Below are positions 9,074-17,533 of a stretch of DNA of 18,626 nucleotides, in pieces (positions within the stretch are counted from its first letter, which is position 1; every line of letters begins with the position of its first letter). Source of the DNA: CAYLLT01 sp964591605 (GTDB lineage: Bacteria; Planctomycetota; Phycisphaerae; UBA1845; PWPN01). Under the pieces are notes generated by a model. It was not told the DNA's origin and did no database searches. It saw nothing but the letters and a program-made list of their open reading frames with translations. Location: the NCBI GenBank assembly GCA_964591605.1, contig CAZQEN010000133.1, positions 1 to 18,626 of the forward strand. The letters are read 5' to 3'. The position numbers and the translations under genes were made by a program.

Positions 9074-11989
9074 ATGGAACAGCCGGGACCAGTGGACTCG
9101 GACGCCCTGCGGCACGGGCCGCAGAATGCACTTCTGGCGGAACAGTCGGGAGAGGATGCCGTCCCCCCGCCCCGACGGCGTTGGCTGACGGCGTTCCTGA
9201 TCGCGGCGCTGCCGGCCCTCATGTTCATCAACGTCTGGCGGGCGGGCGGGCTCGCGACCGGGCTGGACGATCTGATCTATTACCTGCCTGTCCGGGCGTA
9301 CATCGGCCAGGAGCTTCGGGCCGGACGGCTGCCGATGTGGAACCCGTACGTGGCCATGGGCGCGCCGCTGGCGGCCGACCCCCAGGCTGGGCTGTGGTAT
9401 CCGTTCACCTGGCTGTTCGCGGTGCTGCCCGCGCTGGTGGCGTACTCGGTCAACATCTGGGTTCACTACGTGCTGGCCGGGTGGGGGATGTACCGCTTCC
9501 TGCGGGCACTGGGCCGGTGCTGGCACGCCGCGCTGCTGGGGGCCATCGCCTTTGAGTTCTCCCCTTACCTGATTTCCCATCGTGAACACCTGACCATCCT
9601 GCAGGCGACAGCCTGGATTCCGTGGATGCTCTTCTCATGGCAGCGCTATGCGGGTGAAGCTCGAACGTCGAAAGGTGAAAGCTCCATCGCGGGCCGATCG
9701 TCATGCTACGTGCCGCTGGCGGCTGCACTGTGGGGGCTGCAGCTTCTCGTCCAGCACATCCAGCCTTCGATCATGACGGCGGCACTCGTGGGGGCGTACG
9801 TGCTGATCGTGCTGCGCCCGCAGCGGCCGGGAATCGGGTGGGCCTGGCTCGCGGTGACCGCGTCGGGGGCGGTTCTGGCGGCCGTGCAGTGGCTGCCCAC
9901 CTGGCACCTGTTCGCCGGCAGTGGACGCGGCAGCGCCGCCTATCACCTGTTCATCGAGAACAGTTGGACGCCCGCGTCGGTGTTCATGTTCCTGTTCCCG
10001 ATGCTGTATGGCAATGCCGTGCCCGATGTCTGGGGAGAGTGGTGGGGCGTCTCGCACCTCTCGGAGCAGTGGCCGTATGCGACGCTCGTGATTCTGGCCC
10101 TGACCATCGCCTCGCTGGGCCTGGCTCGCGCGCCCGGCCAACCGCAGGCAGGACGGGCCGGGTGGAACCGCGAGGTCCTTTTCTGGTGGGCGGCGTGCCT
10201 CGCGGCGTTGTTGATCGCCCTGGGTCATCTGACACCGCTGAGCAAGCTGCTTTTCCATGTCCCGGTCTACCGCAACCTGCGGGTGCCTGCGCGCTGGATC
10301 CTGGTCTGGTCCGTGGGAATGCCGGTGCTGGCCGCCCTGGTCGTCGATGCGATCGCCCGAGGGGGAACTCTGGGTGAGCGTGCCCGCCGCTGGATCCGGT
10401 ATTCGGCGACGCGTGTGCTCCCGGCGCTGATCGCCATCGCTCTCCTGTTGATGCATCTGGCCGCCTTGCTTTCCCGGGTGGGTGGCAGGCTTCTGTCCAG
10501 GGAGCAGGTGCGCGCGTTTCTCGACGGGATGCGCCGCGCCGTCTGGAGTCTGAATCCGGCGATTCTCATTCCGCTGCTGCAGGCGGCGATCACGATCGCC
10601 GCACTGGTCTACTGGAGCCGGCGGCCCTCGTTGCGGCGATTCGCACCGGTCGGGCTCGTCCTGCTGGCCGATCTGGCCTGGGTGGCTCCGTTCGTCGCGG
10701 TCGATACCCGTGGCTACACCGCGCGGGAGGTGCTTGAACCGCCCCCGCTGGCCCGGACGATTCAAGCCCGCGGCCCTGACGCGGGGCATCGCCTGCTCGT
10801 GCCCCGGTTCAACGCGAGTTACCAAAGGCCGATCGAGATCCTCTGGCCTCAGACCAACATGCTTCATCATCTTCCCACGCTCAACGGGTACGGCCCGCTC
10901 GGCGATATCGCTCAGAGGCTGTTGCTGGCCTTTATGCCGTGGGGATCCAGCGAGGAGATCCTCTCACTTCTCCGCAGACCTGCGCTCCTGCGTCGCCTGG
11001 GGGTGCGGTTTTTCGCCGTCCGGTCGCCGGAGGAGCGGGAGTTCCTCTCGGCCGCCCTGGCCCCGCCCATTGCCGAGCCTCAGTGGCAGGAGATTGCCGG
11101 CACGCAGGAAATGCGGCCGGTGGGTTCGGATGAAGGGTTGCTTTGCCCGGTCCGCATCGACTCGCCCGGCATTTACCAGATCGAGCTCGACGCCGCCCCT
11201 GTTCCCGCCTCGGCCAGCCGCTGGTTCGTGGCGCTCGAGGGTCTCGACCACCACCAGCACCACGCCCGGACACACACCGTTGAGCCGGCCGACCTCTCGT
11301 GCGGGCCTCGCCGGATGCGGTTCCTGTTTCTCTGCCGCGCCGCGCCGGGCTTGGCGCTGGTGCGGGTCAAATCCGAGTTCGGCCAGGCGCTCTCCGCCGG
11401 CCGCGTCCGGTTTGCACAGGTGGCCGCGGTCCGCCCGCCCGGTGAGCACCGCAGCTCGGCCCAATCCCGCGAGCCGTTCGCGCGCCTGGATGAGCTTCCC
11501 GGAGGTCTGACGCTCTTCGAGCTGAGCGAAGCGAACGGGCTGGTGTGGACCCCCTCCCGGATCGAAGCGGCCCGCGACCTGGCCGAGGCCGTGGAATGGC
11601 TCCTCGGGCCGGCAGGTACCGCCCCCGCCGGCGTGGCGGCCGTCGAGGGGGTGACGGAGGCCCGGAACCTGCTGCCGCCCGCTCGGCTGAGACATTCTCG
11701 GTTCGGACCCAACGAGATCCGCGTCGAGGTCACTTCATCTTCCGATCAATGGATCGTGCTGAACGAATCCTGGAATCCGGGCTGGCGGGCACGGGTTGAC
11801 GGCAGGCCGGCGAGGCTTCATCGTGTAAACGCAGTGACGCAGGGCGTCTGGCTGCCCCCCGGCTCGCATGCGGTGGAGTTCGTGTATTTCAGCCCCGGTT
11901 TGCGGGTAGGGGCGGTTTGCAGCGGCCTGGGATGGTCGTGCCTGGCCTTGCTCGCCGTCCTCCAAACACGCCGGCGCCGGAGGGCGTAG
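9074..11989 (+). CDS. YfhO-family polytopic membrane protein (GT-C-like)
   Basis: This 971-residue integral membrane protein has a cytoplasmic start rich in charged residues and a first membrane segment near 37-55. The first outer loop reads GLDDLIYYLPVRAYIGQELR and MWNPYVAMGAPLAADPQAG, a hallmark of the YfhO family with an acidic pair typical of GT-C glycosyltransferase folds. Many further hydrophobic segments run to about residue 540. A soluble extracytoplasmic part follows, ending in a beta-rich segment (WIVLNESWNPGWRARVDG, then LPPGSHAVEFVYFSPGLRVG) before one last membrane helix and an arginine-rich tail. Family members are implicated in glycosylating cell-wall or surface polymers using lipid-linked sugars; the substrate here is unknown. 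ATG 9074 has no strong ribosome site. A hydrophilic stretch near residues 195-210 (EARTSKGESSIAGRSS) looks like a loop insertion between membrane segments. Confidence 0.85.
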   Translation: MEQPGPVDSDALRHGPQNALLAEQSGEDAVPPPRRRWLTAFLIAALPALMFINVWRAGGLATGLDDLIYYLPVRAYIGQELRAGRLPMWNPYVAMGAPLAADPQAGLWYPFTWLFAVLPALVAYSVNIWVHYVLAGWGMYRFLRALGRCWHAALLGAIAFEFSPYLISHREHLTILQATAWIPWMLFSWQRYAGEARTSKGESSIAGRSSCYVPLAAALWGLQLLVQHIQPSIMTAALVGAYVLIVLRPQRPGIGWAWLAVTASGAVLAAVQWLPTWHLFAGSGRGSAAYHLFIENSWTPASVFMFLFPMLYGNAVPDVWGEWWGVSHLSEQWPYATLVILALTIASLGLARAPGQPQAGRAGWNREVLFWWAACLAALLIALGHLTPLSKLLFHVPVYRNLRVPARWILVWSVGMPVLAALVVDAIARGGTLGERARRWIRYSATRVLPALIAIALLLMHLAALLSRVGGRLLSREQVRAFLDGMRRAVWSLNPAILIPLLQAAITIAALVYWSRRPSLRRFAPVGLVLLADLAWVAPFVAVDTRGYTAREVLEPPPLARTIQARGPDAGHRLLVPRFNASYQRPIEILWPQTNMLHHLPTLNGYGPLGDIAQRLLLAFMPWGSSEEILSLLRRPALLRRLGVRFFAVRSPEEREFLSAALAPPIAEPQWQEIAGTQEMRPVGSDEGLLCPVRIDSPGIYQIELDAAPVPASASRWFVALEGLDHHQHHARTHTVEPADLSCGPRRMRFLFLCRAAPGLALVRVKSEFGQALSAGRVRFAQVAAVRPPGEHRSSAQSREPFARLDELPGGLTLFELSEANGLVWTPSRIEAARDLAEAVEWLLGPAGTAPAGVAAVEGVTEARNLLPPARLRHSRFGPNEIRVEVTSSSDQWIVLNESWNPGWRARVDGRPARLHRVNAVTQGVWLPPGSHAVEFVYFSPGLRVGAVCSGLGWSCLALLAVLQTRRRRRA

Positions 11990-12093
11990 AATAGGGAACT
12001 TGGGGTCCTCCTGATGGCGGACGGTAATCCGTCTCAAGCCGACCTTGACAGGATTCTGGCCCGACAGGCGTCCATATACCCGGAATAAGCTTT

Positions 12094-12124
12094 TTGTTCG
12101 GGCTGCCGGATCGCCGGCTATGAT
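12094..12124 (+). promoter_or_regulatory. Possible promoter of the HtrA gene
   Basis: TATGAT at 12119-12124 is a good -10 element. TTGTTC at 12094-12099 could serve as a -35 but with a long 19-base spacer. A start near 12131 would give a leader of about 20 bases that just includes the ribosome site GAGGAGAG before ATG 12152, which fits. The -35 is weak, so an alternative sigma factor is possible. Confidence 0.35.
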
Positions 12125-12151
12125 CCATGCGAGAACACGAGGAGAGCTGAC

Positions 12152-13771
12152 ATGACTGCTCATCATTCAAGACGTTTTCGACTCGGCCTGCTGCTGGTCA
12201 CACTGGCCGCGGTCGGAGTCGCGTTTCATCAGGACATCATCGGGCGGGTCGCCTATGCGGTGGAGAAAGGCAAACGCGAGGCCAGCCAGGAGCAACTGGC
12301 CAAGGTCGAGGGCCTCTCCGACCTCTTCCGCAGCGTGGCCCGGCAGGTCAAGCCGGCTGTGGTGACCATCCGGACGACCAGTGCCGCGAAAGCCTCTTCC
12401 AACTCGCGCCGGCGTCAGCCCAACATCGATCCGCGAGACATTCCCGAGCCGCTTCGGCCGTTCTTCGAGGGTTTTGGCGATCGTGAATTCGAAATGCCGT
12501 CGCCCCCCACCCACCAGTCCAGCGGCAGCGGCGTCATCATCGATGCCGAGCGGGGGTACGTCCTGACCAATTATCACGTCGTGTCCGAGGATGAAGACGC
12601 AAAAACCCGCATCGACGTCACACTGCCCGACGGGCGCCGCCTGGAGGGCAAGGTGCTGGGCACTGACTCGAAAACCGACCTGGCGCTCGTGCAAATCAAG
12701 GCCGACCGCCTCCATGCAGCTCCGCTGGGTGACAGTACGCAGATGGATGTCGGCGACTGGGTGATTGCGGTCGGCGCGCCGTTCGGCCTCGAACAGACCG
12801 TCACCCAGGGGATCATTTCCGCCACGGGACGCAGCAACCTCGACATCGCCCGTTACGGCAACTTCCTGCAGACGGACGCCGCCATCAACCCCGGCAACAG
12901 CGGTGGACCGCTCGTCAACATGCGGGGTGAGGTCATCGGCATCAACACGGCCATCGCCACGAACGGCCTCGTTGCCGGGTACATGGGCGTGGGCTTCGCC
13001 ATTCCCTCCAACATGGCCAAAGACGTGCTCAAGTACCTCGAAAAAGGCGAGGAGGTCGTTCGCGGCTATCTGGGCGTCCAGATCAAGGGCTTTGACGCGT
13101 TTGAACCGGGCTTTGAGAAGACCTTCGGCCTGCCTGAGGGGCGGACGGGCGTGCTGATCGAAGACTTCGCTAAGATCCCGGGTATCTCGCAGACCCCTGC
13201 CCAGAAGGCCGGCCTCAAGGTGGACGACGTGATTCTGGAATACGCCGGCCGTTCGGTGAAATCCGGCACCGAACTGCAGAATCTGGTCGCCAACACGGAA
13301 CCGGGTCAGAAGGTCAATCTGCTGATCTGGCGCGACGGGAAGGAGATCACGATTCCCGTGACGATCGAGCGACAGCCCAAGAATTTCTTCGCTCAGGCCG
13401 AGGGGCGGGGGCGCGATCGCGGCCGGGGGCAGCGCGACGAAGAGGAAGAGGAGACCGAATCGGCCACCATCGATTCGATCGGCATCACAGTCGAGCCCCT
13501 CACCGAGGCGACCGCCCGACGGTATGGCTGGACCGACGAACCCGATACCGAAGGGATGCTGGTGGTGACCAAGGTGGACCCGGTGGGCGAGGCGGCGGCC
13601 CTGCGGATCGGCCCCGGCGACCTCATCGTCAGTGTGCAGGGACGGCCGGTCAAATCCGTCAGTGAGCTGCGTAAGACCCTGAGCAAGGAAGCGCTGGCCC
13701 AGGGCGTCCGGATCAAGGTGCGGAACCTGCGGCTGGGTTCACAAACCGTGTTTCTGCAGATCAGCCCGTGA
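12152..13771 (+). CDS. degP: Do family periplasmic serine endopeptidase (DegP/HtrA type)
   Basis: This 539-residue protein has an N-terminal hydrophobic leader or anchor (about 8-28). The trypsin-like domain shows the full catalytic triad: H142 in TNYHVV, D176 in KTDLALV and S250 in NPGNSGGP. Two PDZ domains follow at about 305-410 (GYLGVQIKGF to VTIERQ) and 440-539 (IGITVEPL to VFLQI). They are separated by a charged linker with a GRGRDRGRGQ run and an acidic DEEEEETE patch. Enzymes of this type degrade or refold damaged envelope proteins. A strong ribosome site, GAGGAGAG, lies just before ATG 12152. The gene stands alone on this strand between the YfhO gene and a strong terminator. The LptD-type barrel encoded downstream is the kind of client such proteases survey, but the link is only proximity. 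Confidence 0.96.
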   Translation: MTAHHSRRFRLGLLLVTLAAVGVAFHQDIIGRVAYAVEKGKREASQEQLAKVEGLSDLFRSVARQVKPAVVTIRTTSAAKASSNSRRRQPNIDPRDIPEPLRPFFEGFGDREFEMPSPPTHQSSGSGVIIDAERGYVLTNYHVVSEDEDAKTRIDVTLPDGRRLEGKVLGTDSKTDLALVQIKADRLHAAPLGDSTQMDVGDWVIAVGAPFGLEQTVTQGIISATGRSNLDIARYGNFLQTDAAINPGNSGGPLVNMRGEVIGINTAIATNGLVAGYMGVGFAIPSNMAKDVLKYLEKGEEVVRGYLGVQIKGFDAFEPGFEKTFGLPEGRTGVLIEDFAKIPGISQTPAQKAGLKVDDVILEYAGRSVKSGTELQNLVANTEPGQKVNLLIWRDGKEITIPVTIERQPKNFFAQAEGRGRDRGRGQRDEEEEETESATIDSIGITVEPLTEATARRYGWTDEPDTEGMLVVTKVDPVGEAAALRIGPGDLIVSVQGRPVKSVSELRKTLSKEALAQGVRIKVRNLRLGSQTVFLQISP

Positions 13772-13811
13772 TCCGTGCCGGGGTGCAGCTCCGGCGACCT
13801 GAAAATGAACA

Positions 13812-13846
13812 AAGGCGATCCGGTCCCGACTGGACCGGATCGCCTT
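13812..13846. terminator. Strong intrinsic-type terminator after degP
   Basis: AAGGCGATCCGGTCC (13812-13826) pairs perfectly over 15 bp with 13832-13846 around a 5-base loop (CGACT). It begins 41 bases after the degP stop and is followed by a pyrimidine-rich CTCTGTTCTC. It lies between convergent genes and, with AAA preceding the stem, could work in both directions. Confidence 0.85.
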
Positions 13847-13940
13847 CTCTGTTCTCGCCCGCCGTCGGAAGCCGGAAGCTCACCCGGTGGGAAAAGGTGA
13901 GCGGCCTGCCACGCCCGACGGGCTCATTTGACTGTCAGGG

Positions 13941-14132
13941 TTACTTCTTGGCGCGGAGGAACCCGTCGAGCTTTTCGAACATCTTGCTTCGTGCTTCCGG
14001 ATTGCTGTCGAGGAACGCCAGCATCGCGGCGGCCACGACTTTCTCCTTCACATAGCCCGACTTGGCGCATTCCTTGTCGAATGCGGCCACCAGTTTGCCG
14101 GGCAGGTAATACGATCGTTTCGGTTTCTCCAT
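13941..14132 (-). CDS. Small ribbon-helix-helix-like protein (63 residues)
   Basis: The protein reads MEKPKRSYYLPGKLVAAFDK and continues ECAKSGYVKEKVVAAAMLAFL, then a lysine-rich end. A basic strand followed by two amphipathic helices resembles ribbon-helix-helix DNA-binding proteins (KRSYYLPGKLVAAFDKECAK as strand and helix 1, VKEKVVAAAMLAFL as helix 2). AGGAGAG lies 7 bases before ATG 14132, and the stop is TAA at 13941-13943. No toxin partner is adjacent. It is convergent with degP and divergent from lptD. If it binds DNA it could regulate itself or the hairpin-rich region upstream. The coding call is good; the fold is inference. Confidence 0.75.
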   Translation of the reverse strand: MEKPKRSYYLPGKLVAAFDKECAKSGYVKEKVVAAAMLAFLDSNPEARSKMFEKLDGFLRAKK

Positions 14133-14271
14133 GACTTGCTCTCCTCTTGTCCTTGCCCTCGAGTGTCATCGAGAGGCAAGCCCACCTGAAACCAGATGTA
14201 AACCGCCGAACCCGTTTCGCGCCGATCATGCCCATCTCATCCGGAGATCGGTTGCGGGACAACAGGCGGAG

Positions 14272-14409
14272 GCGCCTCGCGCCGGCCGTTCAGCCGGCCG
14301 TTCGAGGCGCAACGTTCGGTTCCCAGCGCCTTGGGATCCCTGCCGCCATGGCTGGCGGCCACCTGTGAGTTCCCGGTTCCGTGCACTACCCAGCGCGAAT
14401 CGAGCACGG
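14272..14409. other. Cluster of four consecutive hairpins, possible structured RNA or repeat
   Basis: There are four stems in a row. GCGCCTCG (14272-14279) pairs with CGAGGCGC (14303-14310), enclosing two copies of GCCGGCCGTTC. TCCCA (14321-14325) pairs with TGGGA (14332-14336). GCCGCCA (14342-14348) pairs with TGGCGGC (14353-14359) around a 4-base loop. CCGTGC (14379-14384) pairs with GCACGG (14404-14409). This could be a small RNA, a decayed terminator set or a repeat element. No known RNA family was recognised, and the strand is not clear. Confidence 0.4.
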
Positions 14410-14462
14410 CCCATTGCCCCATTATGGAAGACTGTGTCTCCGTTGTCCACTACTTTCTGCGA

Positions 14463-14490
14463 TTGACTCGCCCCGGACCCCCCATATAAT
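14463..14490 (+). promoter_or_regulatory. Sigma-70-type promoter of lptD
   Basis: TTGACT (14463-14468) and TATAAT (14485-14490) are separated by 16 bases. This is the best promoter match in the window. Transcription would begin near 14497, giving a leader of about 80 bases before the TTG start at 14576. Confidence 0.75.
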
Positions 14491-14575
14491 CCTCCCCCAA
14501 CCGTGGGAAGGGGCCGTTTCTGGCGAGTTTGACCAGGCCCTCCCCTCCTGCGCCCATGGCTGAAAGGCCCGTGCC

Positions 14576-17509
14576 TTGCGAAGGATTGCTCGGCTGGCTG
14601 CTCCCGGAGCGGTGTTTCTCCTGGCCGGCATGGCTTGGCCGGCCTCCCCGGTCCCCGCGCTGGTCCCTGTGGACGATCCACTCGCCACGACCCCCCTTTT
14701 ACCCGCTGGAATCAGCCAAAATCAGCCGGAGTGCTCCGGTCAGTACGCCCATGTCTGGGAACAGACGGATGGCAGTCAGGTCATCCAGTACTACGGCGAT
14801 TTTTCCCTCCATTTGGGTCAGCGGCGGCTCAGAAGCCGGGAAGCCGTCATCTGGATGCGGAAAAGCCTCTGGCGGAGCACGTTATATTACTTTTTTGAAG
14901 CATACCTGTATCAAGAGGCGGAAGTTCGAGAAAACGCCGGAACCATGACCACCGGCCCGGCCCTGTTTGTCACTTTCAGCAGCCTTCTGCCGCCGGTGAT
15001 TGAGGCGGATGTTCACACCGGCCGGGCGGCACAAGACACCCCGCTCTACCAGGAAGCTGCGAAGGTGCGTACCTCCCTCGGCGCCCAGGCACCCGCCCGG
15101 CCCCCGGACGGGCTCCGGACTACGGTTCCCGGCCAGGCTCTCCGGCCCAGACCCAAACCGCGCCCGCTGGTACAGCACACCGCTCGGGAGCAGGTCTACA
15201 ACGAACTGCAGGGAATCATCACTGCGATCGGTGATGTCTACGTCTCCCAGGGCACCGATGACCCCGGAGAGTTCCTTGAGATTCGTGCGGATGCCGCCGT
15301 CCTCTTTGTGGCTCAGCGGCCGGAGCCGGTGACGCAGCAGCGTCCCAAGAATGGGGCAGCGACCCAGCCTTTCCCGACGGAGGCGGGTCCCCGTCCCCAG
15401 GCGGCTGAATCGGCCTCCTTTGGCGGCGGTACGCTCGAAGGGCAGGTCACCGGCGCGTATCTGCGTGGAAGCGTCGTGCTGACCCGCGGTGAGCGTATGA
15501 TCCGGGCCTCCGAGATCTACTACGACTTCGAGAACGATCGTGCCCTCATGCTGGATGCGGTCATGCGGACGGTTCTGCCCGAGCGTGAGGTCCCCCTGTA
15601 CGTCCGGGCCCGGGAGGTGCGGCAGCTTTCGACCGCCGAGTTCTTCGCCCGCGAGGCGAATGTGAGCGCCAGCGAGTTCCACACCCCTCACGTGAGTCTG
15701 GGGGCCGAGCGGATCTTCCTGACCGATACGACGCCGCGCGATCCGTCCGGCCGGGTCACGGGCCTGCTGTCCGGACGGTACCGGGCTTACGACGCCACCC
15801 TGAACGTTGACGGTGTTCCTATCGCCTACTGGCCCTATTCCCAGGGTGATCTGCAGCAGGCCCAGAATCTCGTCCAGAGCGTCCGGTTCGCCTACAGCGA
15901 CGACTTCGGCGCTACGTTCGAGTCCAAGTGGTATCTGTTCAGCCTGCTGGGGATGGAGAAACCCAAGGGCGTGGACGGCATCCTGCGGCTCGACTACTTC
16001 AGCGAGCGAGGGCCGGGAGTCGGGATCGACCTGAACTATGAGCAGCCGGACTACTACGGCATGTTCCGCGGGTACTACATCCACGACCAGGGCAGCGACA
16101 ATCTCGGCCCGTACCGCGGGGGGCCGCCCGACACCGAGAACCGCGGCCGGCTGACCATCCGGCATCGCCAGTTCCTGCCCGGCAAGATCGAGCTCACCGT
16201 CGAGGCCTCCTGGATCAGCGATCCCAACTTCCTCGAGGAGTACTTCCGCCGGGAGTTCGAGACGCAGAAGGAGCAGGAGACGCTGCTCTATCTCAAGAAG
16301 CAGCAGGACAACTGGGCGATCACCACCCTGGCCCAGTGGCGCGTCATCGACTTCCTGACGCAGACCGAGCACCTGCCCGATGCGGGCTTCAACTGGATCG
16401 GGGAGCCGCTGCTGGGCGGGATTGCCAACTTCTACAACGATTCGCGCATCGGACTGGTCCGCTACCGGCCCGACGACCGCCTGGTCTATGACAAGGGAAC
16501 CGACGGCTACCGCTCGCGCGTCGTCTTCCGGGGCGATACCCGCAACGAGATCGACGTCCCGATCAAACTGGGCGACGTGAACCTCGTGCCCTTCGCGATG
16601 GGGCGGTCGAGCGTCTGGGATGACAGCCCGCTGGAGGGCGGCCTGGACCGGCAGTTCGGCATGATCGGCGGACGCCTCGGCACGCAGTTCTGGCGGGTCT
16701 TTCCGGACGCCGAGTCGCGCGTGTTGGACGTGAACGGCGTCCGCCACGTCATCCGCCCGCAGGCCACCGCCTGGATGAGCGCGACGAACACCGACAGCCG
16801 CGATCTGTACCCGTTCGACCAGTACGTCGAGAACATCAACGACTTCTACGGCACGTCCGTGGCCCTGCGCAACAGCTGGCAGACCAAGCGCGGCGGTCCG
16901 GGGCAGTGGCGGAACGTGGACTGGATGAAGTTCGACCTCGAGCTCAACCTCTTCGGCAATCAGCCCAGGCAGCCGCTCTTCTGGAGCCATTACCACACGC
17001 TGCCCATCGGCCGGTACTACGACAGCCGTCCCGAGGACAGCATCGCCCGCAATCACATCAAGGCCGACTACATGTACCGCATCAGCGACACCACCGCGGT
17101 ACTCTCCGATGCCAACGTCGACCTCAACGACGGGAGCCTCGACCTGTTCAACATCTCGTACGCGGTGGAGCGTACGCCGCGTTCCTCCTACTTTGCCGGC
17201 TACCGGTACATCGGCCCGACGGACTCCCACCTGATCGGCGGCGGCTTCAACTATCTGCTCAACGAGAAGCACACCGTCGGCCTGCGGGCCTACTACGATC
17301 TCGACCGCGGCGAGCTCGAGCAGCTTGACCTGGCGGTGATCCGCAAGTTCCCGCGCTTCAACGCCGGTCTGACCTTCGGTCTCAACAACATCGAGGAAGA
17401 CTTCAACGTCGGCGTCTCGCTCTGGCCGGAAGGCGCCCCCGGCACCGCCATCGGCTCCCGCCAGTTCACCGCCCTCTCCGAGGGCACCGGCATCCGGGCG
17501 GACGACTGA
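14576..17509 (+). CDS. lptD: LptD/OstA-like outer-membrane assembly protein
   Basis: This 977-residue protein has a signal peptide (RRIARLAAPGAVFLLAGMAW), then an OstA-like beta-rich region (about 50-400) with repeated strand patterns such as GTLEGQVTGAYLRGSVVLTR and RASEIYYDFENDRALMLDAV. The segment VDGVPIAYWPY (IAYWPY at 416-421) marks the junction to the barrel, as in LptD. The rest (about 430-950) is rich in alternating aromatic strands of an outer-membrane barrel. LptD inserts lipopolysaccharide into the outer leaflet. The start is TTG 14576, because the only in-frame codons between the TGA at 14561 and it are not starts; GAAAGG lies eight bases before it. Only one cysteine (C53) is seen, so the disulfides of E. 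coli LptD cannot form within it. A proline-rich stretch at about 165-200 and a hydrophilic tail after the last strand are unusual. Distant homologues, for example other OstA proteins, remain possible. Confidence 0.85.
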   Translation: MRRIARLAAPGAVFLLAGMAWPASPVPALVPVDDPLATTPLLPAGISQNQPECSGQYAHVWEQTDGSQVIQYYGDFSLHLGQRRLRSREAVIWMRKSLWRSTLYYFFEAYLYQEAEVRENAGTMTTGPALFVTFSSLLPPVIEADVHTGRAAQDTPLYQEAAKVRTSLGAQAPARPPDGLRTTVPGQALRPRPKPRPLVQHTAREQVYNELQGIITAIGDVYVSQGTDDPGEFLEIRADAAVLFVAQRPEPVTQQRPKNGAATQPFPTEAGPRPQAAESASFGGGTLEGQVTGAYLRGSVVLTRGERMIRASEIYYDFENDRALMLDAVMRTVLPEREVPLYVRAREVRQLSTAEFFAREANVSASEFHTPHVSLGAERIFLTDTTPRDPSGRVTGLLSGRYRAYDATLNVDGVPIAYWPYSQGDLQQAQNLVQSVRFAYSDDFGATFESKWYLFSLLGMEKPKGVDGILRLDYFSERGPGVGIDLNYEQPDYYGMFRGYYIHDQGSDNLGPYRGGPPDTENRGRLTIRHRQFLPGKIELTVEASWISDPNFLEEYFRREFETQKEQETLLYLKKQQDNWAITTLAQWRVIDFLTQTEHLPDAGFNWIGEPLLGGIANFYNDSRIGLVRYRPDDRLVYDKGTDGYRSRVVFRGDTRNEIDVPIKLGDVNLVPFAMGRSSVWDDSPLEGGLDRQFGMIGGRLGTQFWRVFPDAESRVLDVNGVRHVIRPQATAWMSATNTDSRDLYPFDQYVENINDFYGTSVALRNSWQTKRGGPGQWRNVDWMKFDLELNLFGNQPRQPLFWSHYHTLPIGRYYDSRPEDSIARNHIKADYMYRISDTTAVLSDANVDLNDGSLDLFNISYAVERTPRSSYFAGYRYIGPTDSHLIGGGFNYLLNEKHTVGLRAYYDLDRGELEQLDLAVIRKFPRFNAGLTFGLNNIEEDFNVGVSLWPEGAPGTAIGSRQFTALSEGTGIRADD

Positions 17510-17533
17510 CCGCGGTGCAGGCCGGTGGACGCG

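Larger units (their letters stand above)
14133..14575. other. Gene-free stretch upstream of lptD
   Basis: These 443 bases separate the 63-residue gene from lptD. I see no credible protein gene: the open frames here lack ribosome sites and recognisable composition. The left end holds the ribosome site of the minus-strand gene, the middle a cluster of hairpins (14272-14409), and the right end a good promoter (14463-14490) and a leader of about 80 bases for lptD. In the leader, CTGG and CCAG within 14519-14536 could form a small stem-loop. Confidence 0.6.

Noticed and set aside
9521..9536. TGGCACG followed by a GC-containing element as a sigma-54 promoter
   Set aside because: The GG-to-GC spacing is off by one, the second half matches poorly, and it lies inside the YfhO coding region.
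9657..9692. A slightly AT-richer stretch in the YfhO gene (EARTSKGESSIAG) as an inserted repeat
   Set aside because: No second copy in the window and the frame is intact; it is most simply a variable loop between membrane segments.
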